Source: Hermodice carunculata (Eukaryota > Annelida > Polychaeta > Eunicida > Amphinomidae). Taken from it: DNA of 64,000 bases. Under the pieces are notes generated by a model. That model worked only from the letters and a program-made list of their open reading frames with translations. It was not told where the DNA came from and did not search any database. Each line of letters opens with the position of its first letter. The first letter of the stretch is position 1. Positions 24,279 through 36,040 of the stretch are shown here, one piece after another. The position numbers and the translations under genes are program-made. The DNA lies in assembly GCA_964020975.1 (NCBI GenBank), contig OZ026623.1, positions 78,784,559-78,848,558 of the forward strand. Direction: 5' to 3'.

Positions 24279-24331
<53 letters not shown>

Positions 24332-24360
24332 ATTATTATTATTATTATTATTATTATTAC

Positions 24361-24426
<66 letters not shown>

Positions 24427-25288
24427 GAAACCATTGTAATGTTCATATATAATTATCTTTCCATATCATCTTCTAGTTTGATAAAATAGTTGTATAAAAT
24501 AGTCTCATGTTTCAAATAATTTTGACTATTATAAAACATTGACTGAGTAGTTACTGCCTCTGTTGGTAAAAGTTGACACTACATATCTATGTGGTCTGGA
24601 GGGTGGCGCCATGTGATGGAATGAAAATCTTTTGAATGAATGTGTGCAGCGTACCGTTTAAAGAAGTTTATGTGGTATTGCTATCTGAGTTTCTTTACCT
24701 TTATCATCACGGAACTAATTTTGAAGTCTGACAAAGCAACTGAACTTACACGATATAAGGGCCACACATTGTGCACATCACTTTTTTTTAATTTAACCAC
24801 GTCAAACGTGCTTTTTCCAGAACCTTCTGTGATAAGTCTGGATAAAACTGGTTAGTTTTTCTAGAAATTTCCAAAACACTTGTAGGTGATTAAAACTGCG
24901 TAATCTCTTGCAGGGATTGGTGGAGTCATAATGTTCCATTTTGTCAACAGTATGCCATGACAGCAGCACCAATATACTGTTCCTATCATACATGTTAAAT
25001 AAGCAGTGATGCATTTGAAAAAGCATTCCTATGTGGGTTATGTAATTTTAAAAGAAAATGCACTACACACCTGTGTTGACCTTTATTTGTTTTATTCCCT
25101 CTCAATAACTGCCTTCTCAAGATTTTATGTTTGAAAATTCCAAAACATGCATCCTGAATGAACTATTCTTGTTCAGTGTCAAACAGTTTTGAACCTCAGA
25201 TACATCAGGCCTGTGGCCTCTTTGGTCTTTCGTGGTTTCAAAAATTTCTGTTATTAGATGCTTCATGTCTTCGGCCTGTATGGTCGTG
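24157..25288 (+). repeat. Direct duplication, copy B
   Basis: Second copy of 22,826-24,012, offset by about 1.28 kb outside the microsatellite. The two are separated by about 145 bp of 'aagtacaagacggaattgcatgc' type sequence absent from the repeat unit. Small substitutions show that the duplication is not brand new. Confidence 0.85.
24283..24425. repeat. (ATT)n microsatellite
   Basis: Counterpart of the copy A tract, purer and shorter. Confidence 0.95.
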
Positions 25289-25352
25289 ACTATGAATATT
25301 TTCTATTTTTAGACACCCTCGTGCTGGAGAGCTGCTATGTCATGGGCTACAT

Positions 25353-25400
25353 ATGGTTCATTCTACTACTATCGTTAGCGATAGCAGTAGAATGAACCAT
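25353..25400. repeat. Near-perfect 48-bp palindrome
   Basis: Two 22-nt arms (25,353-25,374 and 25,379-25,400) differ at one position and enclose a TTAG loop. The arms begin ATGGTTCATTCTACT. It could extrude as a cruciform or form an RNA hairpin, and it sits just after duplication copy B. Confidence 0.9.
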
Positions 25401-26850
25401 TTGTTCTTCACTGCCTTCAGTATCAATGTGACTTGTTTATTGCGCACTACATCACCCAACATACATCCATTTCACAGACGTTAACATGCTTATAAACACG
25501 CATCAAGCAAGTTGCTTTGTATAGGCACACATGCAATTCCACGTTTACTCTCTTTGATATTCACATCACGCATGTATTTTAAATGTGATTTAGCAAAGGA
25601 TCCACACTTTCATTTATTATATAATTAATTTTCGTAGCACTTCGAGAGTTGAAGTATCCTGTTAACATGATCTGACCGGTAATAGGTAGCTTCACAACTG
25701 ATCATGTAGGATATTATATGTGGGTTCATCATGTCTGTACATGTATGGAAAATGTTTGACTGAAATAAACAGAACCTAACTATAAATTCCCGTAACCAAA
25801 ATACTCCTGAAATATTTGGATCGATGCAATATGGAAGATCTTTCTTGGTATAGTTGTAGCCCCCACTGTCTCATCCTGCTGGAATAATATTGCAAGCCTA
25901 CTTGTAAGCTTGGTGGCCTTTTAGTGTTTGATTCAAACATATTTTATTTCGAAACAATACAACAAGATCGTACTTTCATCTCGTGACAACAATTGGAAAA
26001 ACGGCTAAGCCCAATATTAATCCCTTTGCACACAGAATACTGCAATTAAGAGGAGTTAAAATAATGCCCATCGCGTTTTGTGTTTCTTTTTGTTTAAGAT
26101 AAATGTTGTGTATCCTATCAGATGTACATAACCAGCATTTCACAGTGAATTTCAAAAAGTACAATTATATAATTTTTCACAAGAATTTCCATCACCTTTA
26201 GCTCACCAGGGTTCAATATATCTGATGCGATTCCCAGAGTTCCTGAAATATTACACTATAATAGGCTGAGCCTACATTTTATCTCTGACCAATTTGGTAT
26301 TCAGAGCTGTTGTAATGCTGAACAATTTTCACTCCTCTATGGATCCAAAAACAAAATTGGTAATAAGTCAATTTATAGTATTCAGTGCTATAAAATTCAT
26401 AATTACTTAAGACAAGAAATCTTCATAATAAAAATATATATCACGGAACTCCAGACTTGAATAGTAGGTTATTACTCCAGCTACACACCTCTATGCCTTT
26501 ATTCCTTATCACCTGTTTCAGATCATTGATGTAATGTCTTTTGCTAGATATATAAGTCATATACGAAGGACTGTTGTACGTTTTTGCCGATTCAGGTTCA
26601 TTCATTTTTTGTTTAAAGTGCGCCATTTGATTGGGGACGCAAATAGTGTTTAGGCTACAAGAACTTGTCAAATTGATCATGAACGTAAGGTGTTAGGCAT
26701 TTGTCACTTGGGCATATATAATTGTCAAACTAAGTGGAATTAACTATGTATGGGTGACAAAAAGGCCTGATAGCAACAAGAGGTTACTGGCGCTACTCAG
26801 TTTTTACTAGGGTTGATTCACTAAGAATAAGCTATGATATCTCAAGCATT
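25401..26850. other. Intergenic, no gene seen
   Basis: AT-rich non-coding sequence. Short frames such as 26,441-26,680 (-) have no domain or splice support. Confidence 0.4.
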
Positions 26851-26855
26851 CACAA

Positions 26856-26922
26856 AACTGTGCTGCCTGACAGAGGATGTCTGACTACACTTGATATAAC
26901 TTTATTCCTAGGCAGCACAGTT
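26856..26922. repeat. Inverted repeat, 13-bp perfect arms
   Basis: AACTGTGCTGCCT (26,856-26,868) and AGGCAGCACAGTT (26,910-26,922) face each other across 41 bp. It lies about 65 bp upstream of the exon-like ATG at 26,988. Confidence 0.8.
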
Positions 26923-26987
26923 CACATTATGTTTTTGTTGTAATCCCTGTGTGCAAAATATTATGAGCACTTTAGAAGTTAGGTATT

Positions 26988-27056
26988 ATGTCTGCCCCAG
27001 TGAAACCACTGAACAAGATTGGTGAGGTTCAGCCATCAAAAACTGGTGGTGACGAG
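26988..27056 (+). CDS. Candidate short first coding exon, protein unknown
   Basis: An ATG preceded by an in-frame stop (26,973) opens 23 codons (MSAPVKPLNKIGEVQPSKT then GGDE) that end exactly at a GAG|GTAAGT donor, a full consensus. Composition is balanced, with evenly mixed Pro, Lys and Gly, unlike the AT-driven frames around it. The exon would leave in phase 0. I found no matching downstream exon before 30 kb, so the gene would either have a long first intron or this is a coincidence. I do not recognise the N-terminus. Confidence 0.35.
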
Positions 27057-30015
27057 GTAAGTAAATTTTGTGGCCAAAGATCATTTGAGTATGCAGCTCC
27101 AAAGCTGGGAAATAGCTTTCCTTTTGTGTTGCCTTTGCACTGCTTGCTGTAATTTGCTTAAATCATCTTTAGCAGAGAGAGGAATTTTCTACCGCAGTTG
27201 ATTGTTTATATATGTAATGCTGACTGGAACTGTGACATTTTTTCTCTGCATTTTAATTGCTACATAAGCAATCTGATATTCCCATAAAACATGTTATCAT
27301 ATTTGTTTAGAATGGTGCAAAATGGAACACACTGAAAACATAAAAGTTGACATACAGGAGCTGCACAGAAGGAAATGTTCATATAGCGATTAAAATAACA
27401 AAAAATTCATTTGCTGATATTATGTGTGCGTTACTCATTTTGGATGGGTGGTTAGTGCCAAAAGGTTGTTGGTTTGAGACTTCGCGGATCTGTGGTTTAC
27501 AAAACAACAATATAAATTGCACGCCATAATTGTTTAATTCTAAATGATCTCTTCTTAAGCAGCCCTTTTTCTTTGCTGGGATTATTAACTGATTATCTAG
27601 GGTACCATTCCTATGCTCATGAACAGGGCACGTGAGTGGCTCAATAAGAATGAATAATAATGAGTTTCGTGGAAAAGTGTAGATGGCATGTGATATTTTA
27701 TTAAGCAGGAAGTCAGCCAATTTAAGATGTGTGGTCCACAGCAGCCGAGTTTTGAACAAGTAACTGTTTATGTGATCTTACATTAACACCCAGATGATTT
27801 GAAAGCACTTTGGCAAGTGCTGAATAGCACATGCATAACCTTCATTCTAATGGTAAAGCAAAAAATCACAAAGGAAGGCCAAAGGAGGCAATTAAAAATA
27901 AAAAAAAAAAAAAAAGAGAAAGGCAGTGAGAAAAAATAAATGACAATGTTAAATGAAATAACTAGTAGAATGAAAAAGCAACAAAATAATATAAAAAAGT
28001 TTTTAAAGTTAGGGTCTAATTTTCCAAATCACCAGAGGAGAGGAACATTCATGTTTCTTTTAATTTTGAATCTTAGTGTTACAGGAATAATGTAGCATTT
28101 GAGTATAAACTTGTCATTGTTTACGAAGCTGGCGCAGCGAAATTACAAGGGAATGGAGCTACCGGATGTTTTCTCATGTATTCATACGCCACATTTACCA
28201 GAACATCTAAGAGCTTCAATACAATCACATGCATATTATTGCGAATACATGTTCCTATAATGCTGTGGTCAAGTGAAAGCAGAGGAAAAGTGTGCTTACT
28301 ATGAGTAGATTAGTTTGTAGTTCAATTCTTGTAGATCTTAGTACCTGCTTTTTTATGTACAGTCAATCCAGTGCCTACACAAATGGAGTTTTATGACTTT
28401 ATGTTCTACTTCCAATCTTGTGTAAAGTGTTTAGTAGTCCATTCCCAAAGATGGCACAATGTCACATTCAGAACACTGCAGGGCAAGGTACGATGTTTTC
28501 TATCTGCAGATCACCACCACCTTACTATGCTACCGTACCGTTGTGTACACGCTTAGTAAATTGTTCAGTATCTGTGAGTCTGTACCTTGATGGAAAAACT
28601 ATGCTGGTAGCCATTTTTAATAGAGCGGCCTTTGTCATATTCAGTCTCACACTCGGTCCCTATGTGACATAACATCTTGTCTAATGTACCTGTGATTTTC
28701 ATAGGAATTTGTTACCATACTTGGTTGCATTTGCACTGCATGCAGGTCAGAGTTAGAATGGAGGGTTTGCAAAACAGATGTGCACTGGGCAGTGAGATAG
28801 TGGCGTCCTCCCTGTCCTTGTTAAAGTCAATCTCAAAACAATCAATTCCTCTCATTTCATGGCATTAATGTGTGCAAAACAATGGTGGTTAAACTGCTTA
28901 GTAATGCTGATAATTGTGACGTCAATCAATATGGTCAAGTGATTATGTGACTAAGGCAATTGTCACCATGTTGACAATTATTTTCAAGGCACTGTGATAC
29001 ATCCAAGCTGCGATAATAGCCCTGGTTATGCCAGTTTATTTCAAATCTTGCCTTGCTGACTGAAGCACGTCTTTTGTATTAAAATATAAACCAATAGATA
29101 AGTTAATAAGAGATCATCTTTAAATCTGCTTTTGTTATCCTGGATTTACAGAGAAGCACATTGAGAGTTAAACGTGCTATCCAATGACATTTTCGCAAAC
29201 TCTCCATTTCATCTGACTGTTACCCAGTGTAAATGTAGCTAAGCATGAGCGCTAATGTTTTCAAAAATTACAAATAATGAGGACAAGATGCTATGTCCCT
29301 CATGTCAACATACATTTTGGAGATTTATCTAAAACTACATAGAACAGATTGGAAACAAAGGTGGAGAGTAACTTTTGTTGCCTAGTGTATGTACATATGA
29401 CATGCAAGGCGTAAACCAAATACATCAAACAGAAACTTCATTCTTTATACTACGCTTACCTGACACTGGATTCAAGATATTCACAGACAAAGGAAGACTT
29501 TAACTCCATCAGATCGATTTGGCAAACAAGTGTGTAATGTTAACTGACTGAACCATAATATATGTGTTCATGTCCCATATTTATCATATTTGATTGGATC
29601 CTCTCCATATGGTCGATTATTTGACCCATTACATATCATTCAGTGTGGTATATAGCAACTGTATGAAAACAAACAGAAGAATTCAGGGCAGATCATATTT
29701 CCTGTTTGAAAAGCAAATGTAATAAACATGAAACCATGTAATGTGGCGATGGGTATTTGGAAAAAAAACAAAACGAAGCCTTATAATTGCAAGGGGATGC
29801 CAGTTAAAGTTTGTTTGATAAGGTTTTTTGTATGAGCTCCTTGGCTCCTAAATTCAAACGAAGACTGACATGTATGTAGTGAGAATCTATAACACGTACT
29901 ACAATCAAAGCATGAACAAAAGCTAGAAAGATTTATGGAAATAGCTTTGCATTTCAGTTTGAGCTGAGTGAAAAATACCATCGAACACTAATCAGAAGAT
30001 TAAGCTTGTTTATAG
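27057..30015. other. Large non-coding stretch, possible intron
   Basis: No further exon of the candidate at 26,988 was found. A27 and A-rich runs occur near 27,898-27,940. The long minus-strand frame 27,379-27,759 shows no domain. A TGGTTAGTGCC ... GGTTTGAGACT pair near 27,449-27,484 loosely resembles tRNA A and B boxes but is too weak to call. Confidence 0.4.
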
Positions 30016-30028
30016 TATATATATATAA

Positions 30029-30117
<89 letters not shown>
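30016..30117. repeat. (TA)n microsatellite
   Basis: Long TA run with a few AAT/GTA breaks. It creates Tyr-Ile frames on both strands that are not genes. Confidence 0.95.
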
Positions 30118-30119
<2 letters not shown>

Positions 30120-30281
30120 ATGGACATAAACAATAATGAAGATCTACAGGACATCCCCCAATGCTTTGATTTGCTGCATGAAAGAGAAAAGATATCATAT
30201 GTTCAATCTGGTAGCCAGATCAAACGACGTAAAAGACATGTAAAATCAAATTCTTTTGGGTGTGCATCAGAAGTAATTTTT

Positions 30282-30335
30282 ATGTCTCCCGGTGGAAGCC
30301 GGGGAACATATTGTTTTAGTGCCCGTTTCTTCCGC

Positions 30336-30373
<38 letters not shown>

Positions 30374-31599
30374 CAGGTTCTTCAACACTTGGTTTCCGTG
30401 CGATAAGTCTTGAAGGACTTGACAGAATTTGACGAAACTTGGTAGGATTATGTATCTAGGTAAGAACTAGGTTGGGATTGTATTTAGGTGACCTTCACCT
30501 AATTTTCAAGGTCACAAGGTCACTTATGTGAAATTGGTTTCCGTGCATTTAGTCTTGAAGAACTTGATGGAATTTGATGAAACTTGGTAGGATTATGTAT
30601 CTAGGCAAGACCTAGGTTGGGATTGTATTTGGGTGACCTTGACCTAATTTTCAAGGTCACAGGGTCACTTATGTAAAATTGGTTTCCGTTCGATAAGTCA
30701 TGAAGAACTTGATGGAATTTGATGAAACTTGGTAAGATTTTGTATCTTGGCAAGACCTAGGTTGGGATTGTATTTGGATGACCTTGAGCGAATTCTCCAG
30801 GTCACAGGGTCACTTATGTGAAATTTGTTTCTGTGCGATAAGTCTTGAAGAACGTGATGGAATTTGATGAAACTTGGTAAGATTATGTATCTAGGCAAGA
30901 CCTAAGTTGGGATTGTATTTGGATGACCGTGAGGAAATTCTCAAGGTCACAGGGTCACTTATGTGAAATTGGTTTCCGTGCGATAAGTCATGAAGAACGT
31001 GATGGAATTTGATGAAACTTGGTAGGATTATGTATCTAGGCAAGACCTAGGTTGGGATTGTATTTGGATGACCTTGAGCAAACTCTCAAGGTCACAGGGT
31101 CACTTATGTGAAATTTGTTTCCATGCGATAAGTCTTGAAGAACGTGATGGAATTTGATGAAACTTGGTAGGATTATGTATCTAGGCAAGACCTTGGTTGT
31201 GATTGTTTTGCATGACCTTGAGTGAATTCTCAAGGTCACAGGGTCACTTATGTGAAATTGGTTTCCGTGCGATAAGTCATAGAGAACTTGATGGAATTTG
31301 ATGCAACATAGTAGGATAATGTATCAAGGTAAGACCAATGTTGGGATTTTATTTGGATGACCTTGACCTAATTTTCAAGGTCACATGGTCATTTATGTGA
31401 AATTGGTTTCTTTGCAATAAGTCTTGAAGAACTTGATGAAAATTGCTAGAGTAATGTATCTAGGTGAGAGCTAAAATAGGATTGTAATTTTCAAGCAAAC
31501 TTTGTCATTTGTAATTTGTTATCACCTGTAGCTTATTCAGAGACGTAAGTGTTCCACCGGGAGCCATTTGATTTTCTGTTCGAAAATCAGTCTGTTCTA
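30282..31599 (+). mobile_element. Helentron/HINE-like non-autonomous element, copy 2 (8 internal units)
   Basis: The left end ATGTCTCCCGGTGGAA (30,282-30,297) has an inverted partner TTCCACCGGGAGCCAT at 31,552-31,567 with one mismatch. A hairpin ATTTTC-TGTTC-GAAAAT (31,571-31,587) and the end cagtctgttctag follow. A (TTG)n run lies at 30,337-30,373. The centre holds about eight 144-bp units starting near 30,393, 30,537, 30,681, 30,825, 30,970, 31,114, 31,260 and 31,405. Each unit has 'gataagtcttgaagaac', 'gaatttgatgaaacttggta' and a 'tgaccttgacctaattttc' / 'aaggtcacagggtcact' pair. It shares ends and units with the copy at 21.9 kb but has twice the unit number, so unit gain or loss happened after the family formed. 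No coding capacity. Confidence 0.7.
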
Positions 31600-32039
31600 G
31601 TTTTTATTCTACCTCTGAAAGCAAGTAGTTAAAGCATAAATATTCCTCGGCTTTTCTACATTGTCGGACCAAAGGAATTACTTGATTATTTCCTCTATAT
31701 TTGTCTGGGTGCATGTGTGTGTCTTCTCTTCACCTCTTGGTCTTAACAGGGTAATTGTCTGGAAGTTTACCAACTATAGACATGTTCTTTATAAAAGCAG
31801 CTGGAAAAACTTGCTCATGTAAAATGCAAATAGAGACACAACATTATTTCATATAATGTTGCAACTACGATAATTTACTTTCCGATAGTTTCTTTTGCTT
31901 TCCTCACAAAGTATAGAATTTTGTTGTGAAATCAACACACATAAAACAAATTGCAGGTCAATTATTCCCATAGCTTTAGATTTATTTTGCAATTTCTCTT
32001 ATTTAGAAATGTCACTTTGAAAATCCTAGAAAGATGTTG

Positions 32040-32044
32040 ATATA

Positions 32045-32110
<66 letters not shown>
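32040..32110. repeat. (TA)n microsatellite
   Basis: TA run with one GTA break near its start. Confidence 0.95.
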
Positions 32111-32112
<2 letters not shown>

Positions 32113-32199
32113 CCCTGTTGAAAAAAGAATTTGAATGGTGTGTAGATGTTGCTACTTAGGTTGTAACAGTTATGTTGTCGTAAAACTGCTTTGAATATG

Positions 32200-32226
32200 G
32201 TGCAACAAACGTCACGTTTGTTGCAC
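32200..32226. repeat. Perfect 27-bp palindrome
   Basis: The arm GTGCAACAAACGT (32,200-32,212) and its exact reverse complement (32,214-32,226) surround a single C. It is much longer than expected by chance and could be a dimeric protein-binding site or the trace of a small element. Confidence 0.9.
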
Positions 32227-32549
32227 TAGATGTAGTATGACATTGCTGAAACTATTCGATGCATTTCTTTTGCACCTAAATTGACTTTTAGGTGATAAAA
32301 TATTTAAAGCCAGGAATGGGCTTCAAAATGAATAATTTCGAAATGCAATTAAGGTCACATGTCCGTTTCAAGCCAGCGATCACCCGTTGTTGGCGACTGC
32401 TTGCCTGACGTTGGCAGTGAAAATTGTTTCTTTCAATTGGTACCAGGGAATGAATTTGGTGGCTGCTCAATCTCCGCGTTTACTTTTTAAGCATTGCTCG
32501 GACTATTGGGTTAAACTTTATGACTATGTGACAGGTTTTGTGGGACTAA

Positions 32550-32790
32550 AATGAATTTTGTTGTGTCTTCAAAAGTGGAGTTGTTGCAAGGCGTATTTAT
32601 TTCACGAAGACCATGTATCATTTGTGCTTGAAAAAATGTTCTTAACAAACAGGATGAGACACCTCATTATTAGGATGCATGGTGAAATACTGCTCCATGC
32701 TGTAGTTCACCAACCAAGGAGAGATGGACACAGAGGATATGTAAAATGAAATATCGAATTCCAACACAGATAATGAATGTTGGTTTAAAC
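32550..32790 (+). repeat. Direct repeat, copy 1
   Basis: The segment from 'atgaattttgttgtg' to 'ccaacacagataatgaa' recurs at 33,078-33,320 with substitutions and small indels. Shared landmarks are 'ttgcaaggcgtatt', 'gttcaccaaccaagga' and 'ggacacagaggata.gtaaaatgaaatatc'. The short frame here (32,558-32,749) is not kept in copy 2, so the repeat is not coding in that frame. Confidence 0.8.
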
Positions 32791-33077
32791 ATATTTTATT
32801 CAACTACAGTACATTGTTCTTCTTACAGGACAGGACAGCACGCGACGTATGTGGAGTTCAGAACATACTGCAGATGACAACACCCAAACAAGACAGACAG
32901 CGGGGCTGCAACAGTAATATGTGTTAACCCTTGTAAACTGTACACATGACTGCTGTGAAGCTTGCATGACAACTTATACATATACATCGGTCCTGATGCT
33001 GACGGTTTATTCATACCGAGGTTTTTAACTTGAGATGTTGTCAAATTAAGTGATGGGGTCAAGTTTTTTTACCTATA

Positions 33078-33320
33078 ATGAATTTTGTCATGTTTTTAAA
33101 ATAGTGTTGCAAGGCGTATTCATTTTACGAAAATGGTGCATCATTTACGTTTGAAGTAATTGTACTTAACAAACTAGATGAGATGGCGGATTTGTAGCAT
33201 GAATGGCGACTCTTCGTATTTATATATTGCGCCATGCTTTTGTTCACCAACCAAGGAGGTGTGGACACAGAGGATACGTAAAATGAAATATCAAATTCCA
33301 ACCCAGATAACGAATTTAGT
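33078..33320 (+). repeat. Direct repeat, copy 2
   Basis: Diverged second copy of 32,550-32,790. About 290 bp of unrelated sequence separates the two. Confidence 0.8.
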
Positions 33321-33390
33321 GATGGGCCATTGTATCATTTTAAGCTGATAATGACATACTACTACATAAAAAATGTGCGATTCCTGGCTA

Positions 33391-34450
33391 GGTCAAATAT
33401 CTTGTTACAGCTTGTGACATTGTCACTGCTGCCCAGATTTTAAATTCTTTGGATCCATCCAGAGCAACTGGCTATGATTATATACCACAAAACTATTAAA
33501 ACTTATAATGCAAGCAATAACATCCCCTGTGATCACGTTTGCAAAGTTCCCATCTAAACTTAAAATCTGCTGACAATGTAGGTCCCATTTGTGAGAAAAA
33601 ACACTTGCTACAGATAGGAAACTATGGTACAGCCAACATTCACTCTCTACTGTCCAAAGTGTTCAAAACCATTCCAACCATCTGCATTTTGTGATCATAT
33701 TCATTTACCACAGACTTGTGTCTCTAGAGCTATCAAAATTGTCAGTGCGCACTGCTGGGTCTTGTAAGAGGCAGAAGACGGTATTGGTCAAGTGCAAAAT
33801 AGTTTCAACTTTGCTCATGGATTTTGCCAAGGTTTTACACTGCCCCTCAAGGACTTGATCCTTGTCAGTCTTCATATATTTGGTGTGATCACGGATGTCT
33901 TGCATCTGGTGTCTAGCAACAGGTGAAACAGAACCAAGCTTCTAGTTGCATATAACCAAAGCCACAATTCTAGTTACGTCATATTGGTTGTATTTCCACA
34001 GAATGTATACATATAAATGTCACCAAAATGCAACCTGAAGCTTATGTAAGACTTTTACAAATACACCTGAACGGCAAGCTTTTAATCAATATTCATGTTA
34101 GGAAAATTTGTAGGCAGACACTCAAACAACTCAAAGTTCGAAAAGTAATGTCAAAAACACTGACCATAAAATTTTAGATGCTAGAGTTGAAACATATTAT
34201 CCTCGGTCATTTCCAATATTGTTCTGTTCTCTTGTTTAATTGTGGGAGCGGCACTGCAAAAAACATCAGTTAATACAAGAACGAGCCTTGAGAGCTATGT
34301 ACAGTAATCACAAGTCATCTTACTACAGCCTGCTTGGAAAAAACTTATCTCCCCACAGTTAAAACTGGGCAATAAATACCAGTAGCCACATATATTTTAA
34401 ACCCTTTGTATGGTCTCTCACGAGAATAGAGTCAATATATTTTGCCCTCA
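33391..34450 (+). mobile_element. LINE reverse-transcriptase remnant, first family
   Basis: In shifting plus-strand frames the order is that of a CR1/Jockey-type RT: AAQILNSLDPSRATGYDYIP (33,435-33,490), a SLLSKVFKTIP block (33,640-33,670), motif A as LLMDFAKVLHCP (about 33,812-33,850), LKDLILVSLHIFGV (33,846-33,890), HVRKIC (34,095), then the connection domain with QERALRAMYSNHKSSYYSLL (34,279-34,340). The catalytic YADD region between about 33,950 and 34,030 is not recognisable and seems deleted. Many stops and frame changes mark an old copy. No endonuclease precedes it. Confidence 0.65.
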
Positions 34451-34739
34451 AGGAATCATAATATTGCTTGTGTGTGTTTTATAATTTTTAAAAGTGTTTC
34501 ATCATCTCACACATTGCTTGATGTTGAATTTTTAAAGTCACAATGTATTTAGTTTATTTCATGTATTATTTGTTGGTGACAAGAGAGCTAGAGCCTGATA
34601 TGTAGATTTTAAAATTGACTTCAAATAATTCCTATCTTGTCATACAAAGTCACTTGTCTCAGGTCCTCTCGTCTTGTTCATACATAATTTAATAACATTT
34701 CGAATTATACCTTGCTTTCTGCAATATTCTCTTTTCCAA

Positions 34740-36040
34740 GGCGTTCTATTCTATCCTGCGCCACTTACTATAGCAAATGCTTGTTAAGGAAAGTGTTAAT
34801 GGAGAGTTATTGAAAGTGTTAAAGTCTACGTATGAGCAACTGGCATCATGTTCAACCCACGGAAGGATTAACAGATTGGTACAGTTCCACATTGGGACCC
34901 GCCAAGGCTGCATTTTAATTCCTTTTCCGTTCGTAATTTATTTAACTGAACTTACAAAAGAAGCGGACATGAGTGGTTGCCCGGGTATTTTTATTGCTTA
35001 GGCTTTCCCAAATTATGTCTATCGCTGTATGCAGAAGATATTGTTGAATGTGCTGATATAAATAGGAAAGTAGCGAAAATTAGCTTACAATGTGAAATGT
35101 AATTCCAGACCATGGGGTTTAAAAGCTAATTGAGATAAGACAAAGATAAATGGGTTCAGAAATGGTGGCAGAATTAAGAACAATTAAGTTTGTATTTCTA
35201 TTGAGCACACGTTGGAAGTGGTTCCTTATTTTAAGTATTTTGGTGCTCTGTTTTTTTTCCAGACTCGCTGGTCAGCTGTATTGCTTACCTTAGCATCCCT
35301 GGGTCAAAAACCAGTAACATTAACCAAAAAAGTCTGTGCAGATGCCACGGTTTGCCTTTCTCTGTTGCTATGGAAATCTTCGACAAGATAGTAACTCCAA
35401 TACTTACATATAGAGCTGACATTTAGGGATATAAATACCATTAAAGTATTCAAAATTTCACAGTAGTTTTTTTTATAAGTATATGCTAGGGATATCTTCT
35501 CACTCTAGTAATGTAGCAGCACACGGGGAATGTGGAGGACACCTAATCTGTGTTGTCCAATATAAATTCCCGATACAAGATTGCAAAAGGCGTGTTTTAA
35601 TATGCTTAAACAATAGGATGAATCAAACCATTCTCTGAGAAATGAAACAGGTAGACGTGACACAATTGAAACAGACAATAGATTATGTCATGTTTGTGAT
35701 TTAGAGTCAATTGGAGATGAGGACCACTTTCCCTGATGTGTCCATGTTTGCATGATCTGAGAAAGAAGTTGCCACAATACTATACAAAATACTCACCCAG
35801 AAGAAAGTAACATACTTCCATGACATCAAAAAACCGTACCACAATATGGCAGCAGTTACTTATATATAACAAGGTTAAAAAAAAAACAGAGAATATTTTG
35901 AGGTAAATGACTGTGTAAACCATAGAATCTATATGTGCTGTGATAAGTGTTGAGTGTCACTCAGAAAACGAAATGTATTCATGTATTTTACATGTATATT
36001 ATACCATAGGCTTGAGGTCTTACAGTACCAAATAAAACGT
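34740..36040 (+). mobile_element. LINE reverse-transcriptase remnant, second family
   Basis: The piece opens at 34,777 with KESVNGELLKVLKSTYEQL and IGTRQGCILIPFPFVIYL, the 'GTRQGC-LSP-LF' motif B of a LINE RT. Frame changes follow. The catalytic box reads LSLYAEDIVECAD at about 35,020 (YAED where YADD is expected), then GFKAN-DKTK, FRNGGRI and VPYFKYFGALF (about 35,217-35,253). The C-terminal portion carries GRRDTIETDNRLCHVCDLES followed by an EDHFP segment, a CysCys/His-type knuckle usual for this LINE type (about 35,650-35,735). AATAAA lies at 36,031-36,036, near the likely 3' end. Its motif spacing differs from the piece just upstream, so it is a separate insertion. It is inactive. Confidence 0.7.

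Larger units (their letters stand above)
31600..32545. other. Intergenic with a microsatellite and a palindrome
   Basis: No coding exon was recognised. See the separate entries at 32,040 and 32,200. Confidence 0.4.

Noticed and set aside
27449-27484. tRNA A/B-box-like pair (TGGTTAGTGCC and GGTTTGAGACT)
   Set aside because: Spacing too short for a tRNA and no acceptor stem.
27379-27759. 126-codon minus-strand frame
   Set aside because: No recognisable domain, no splice context, and composition similar to the neighbouring non-coding DNA.
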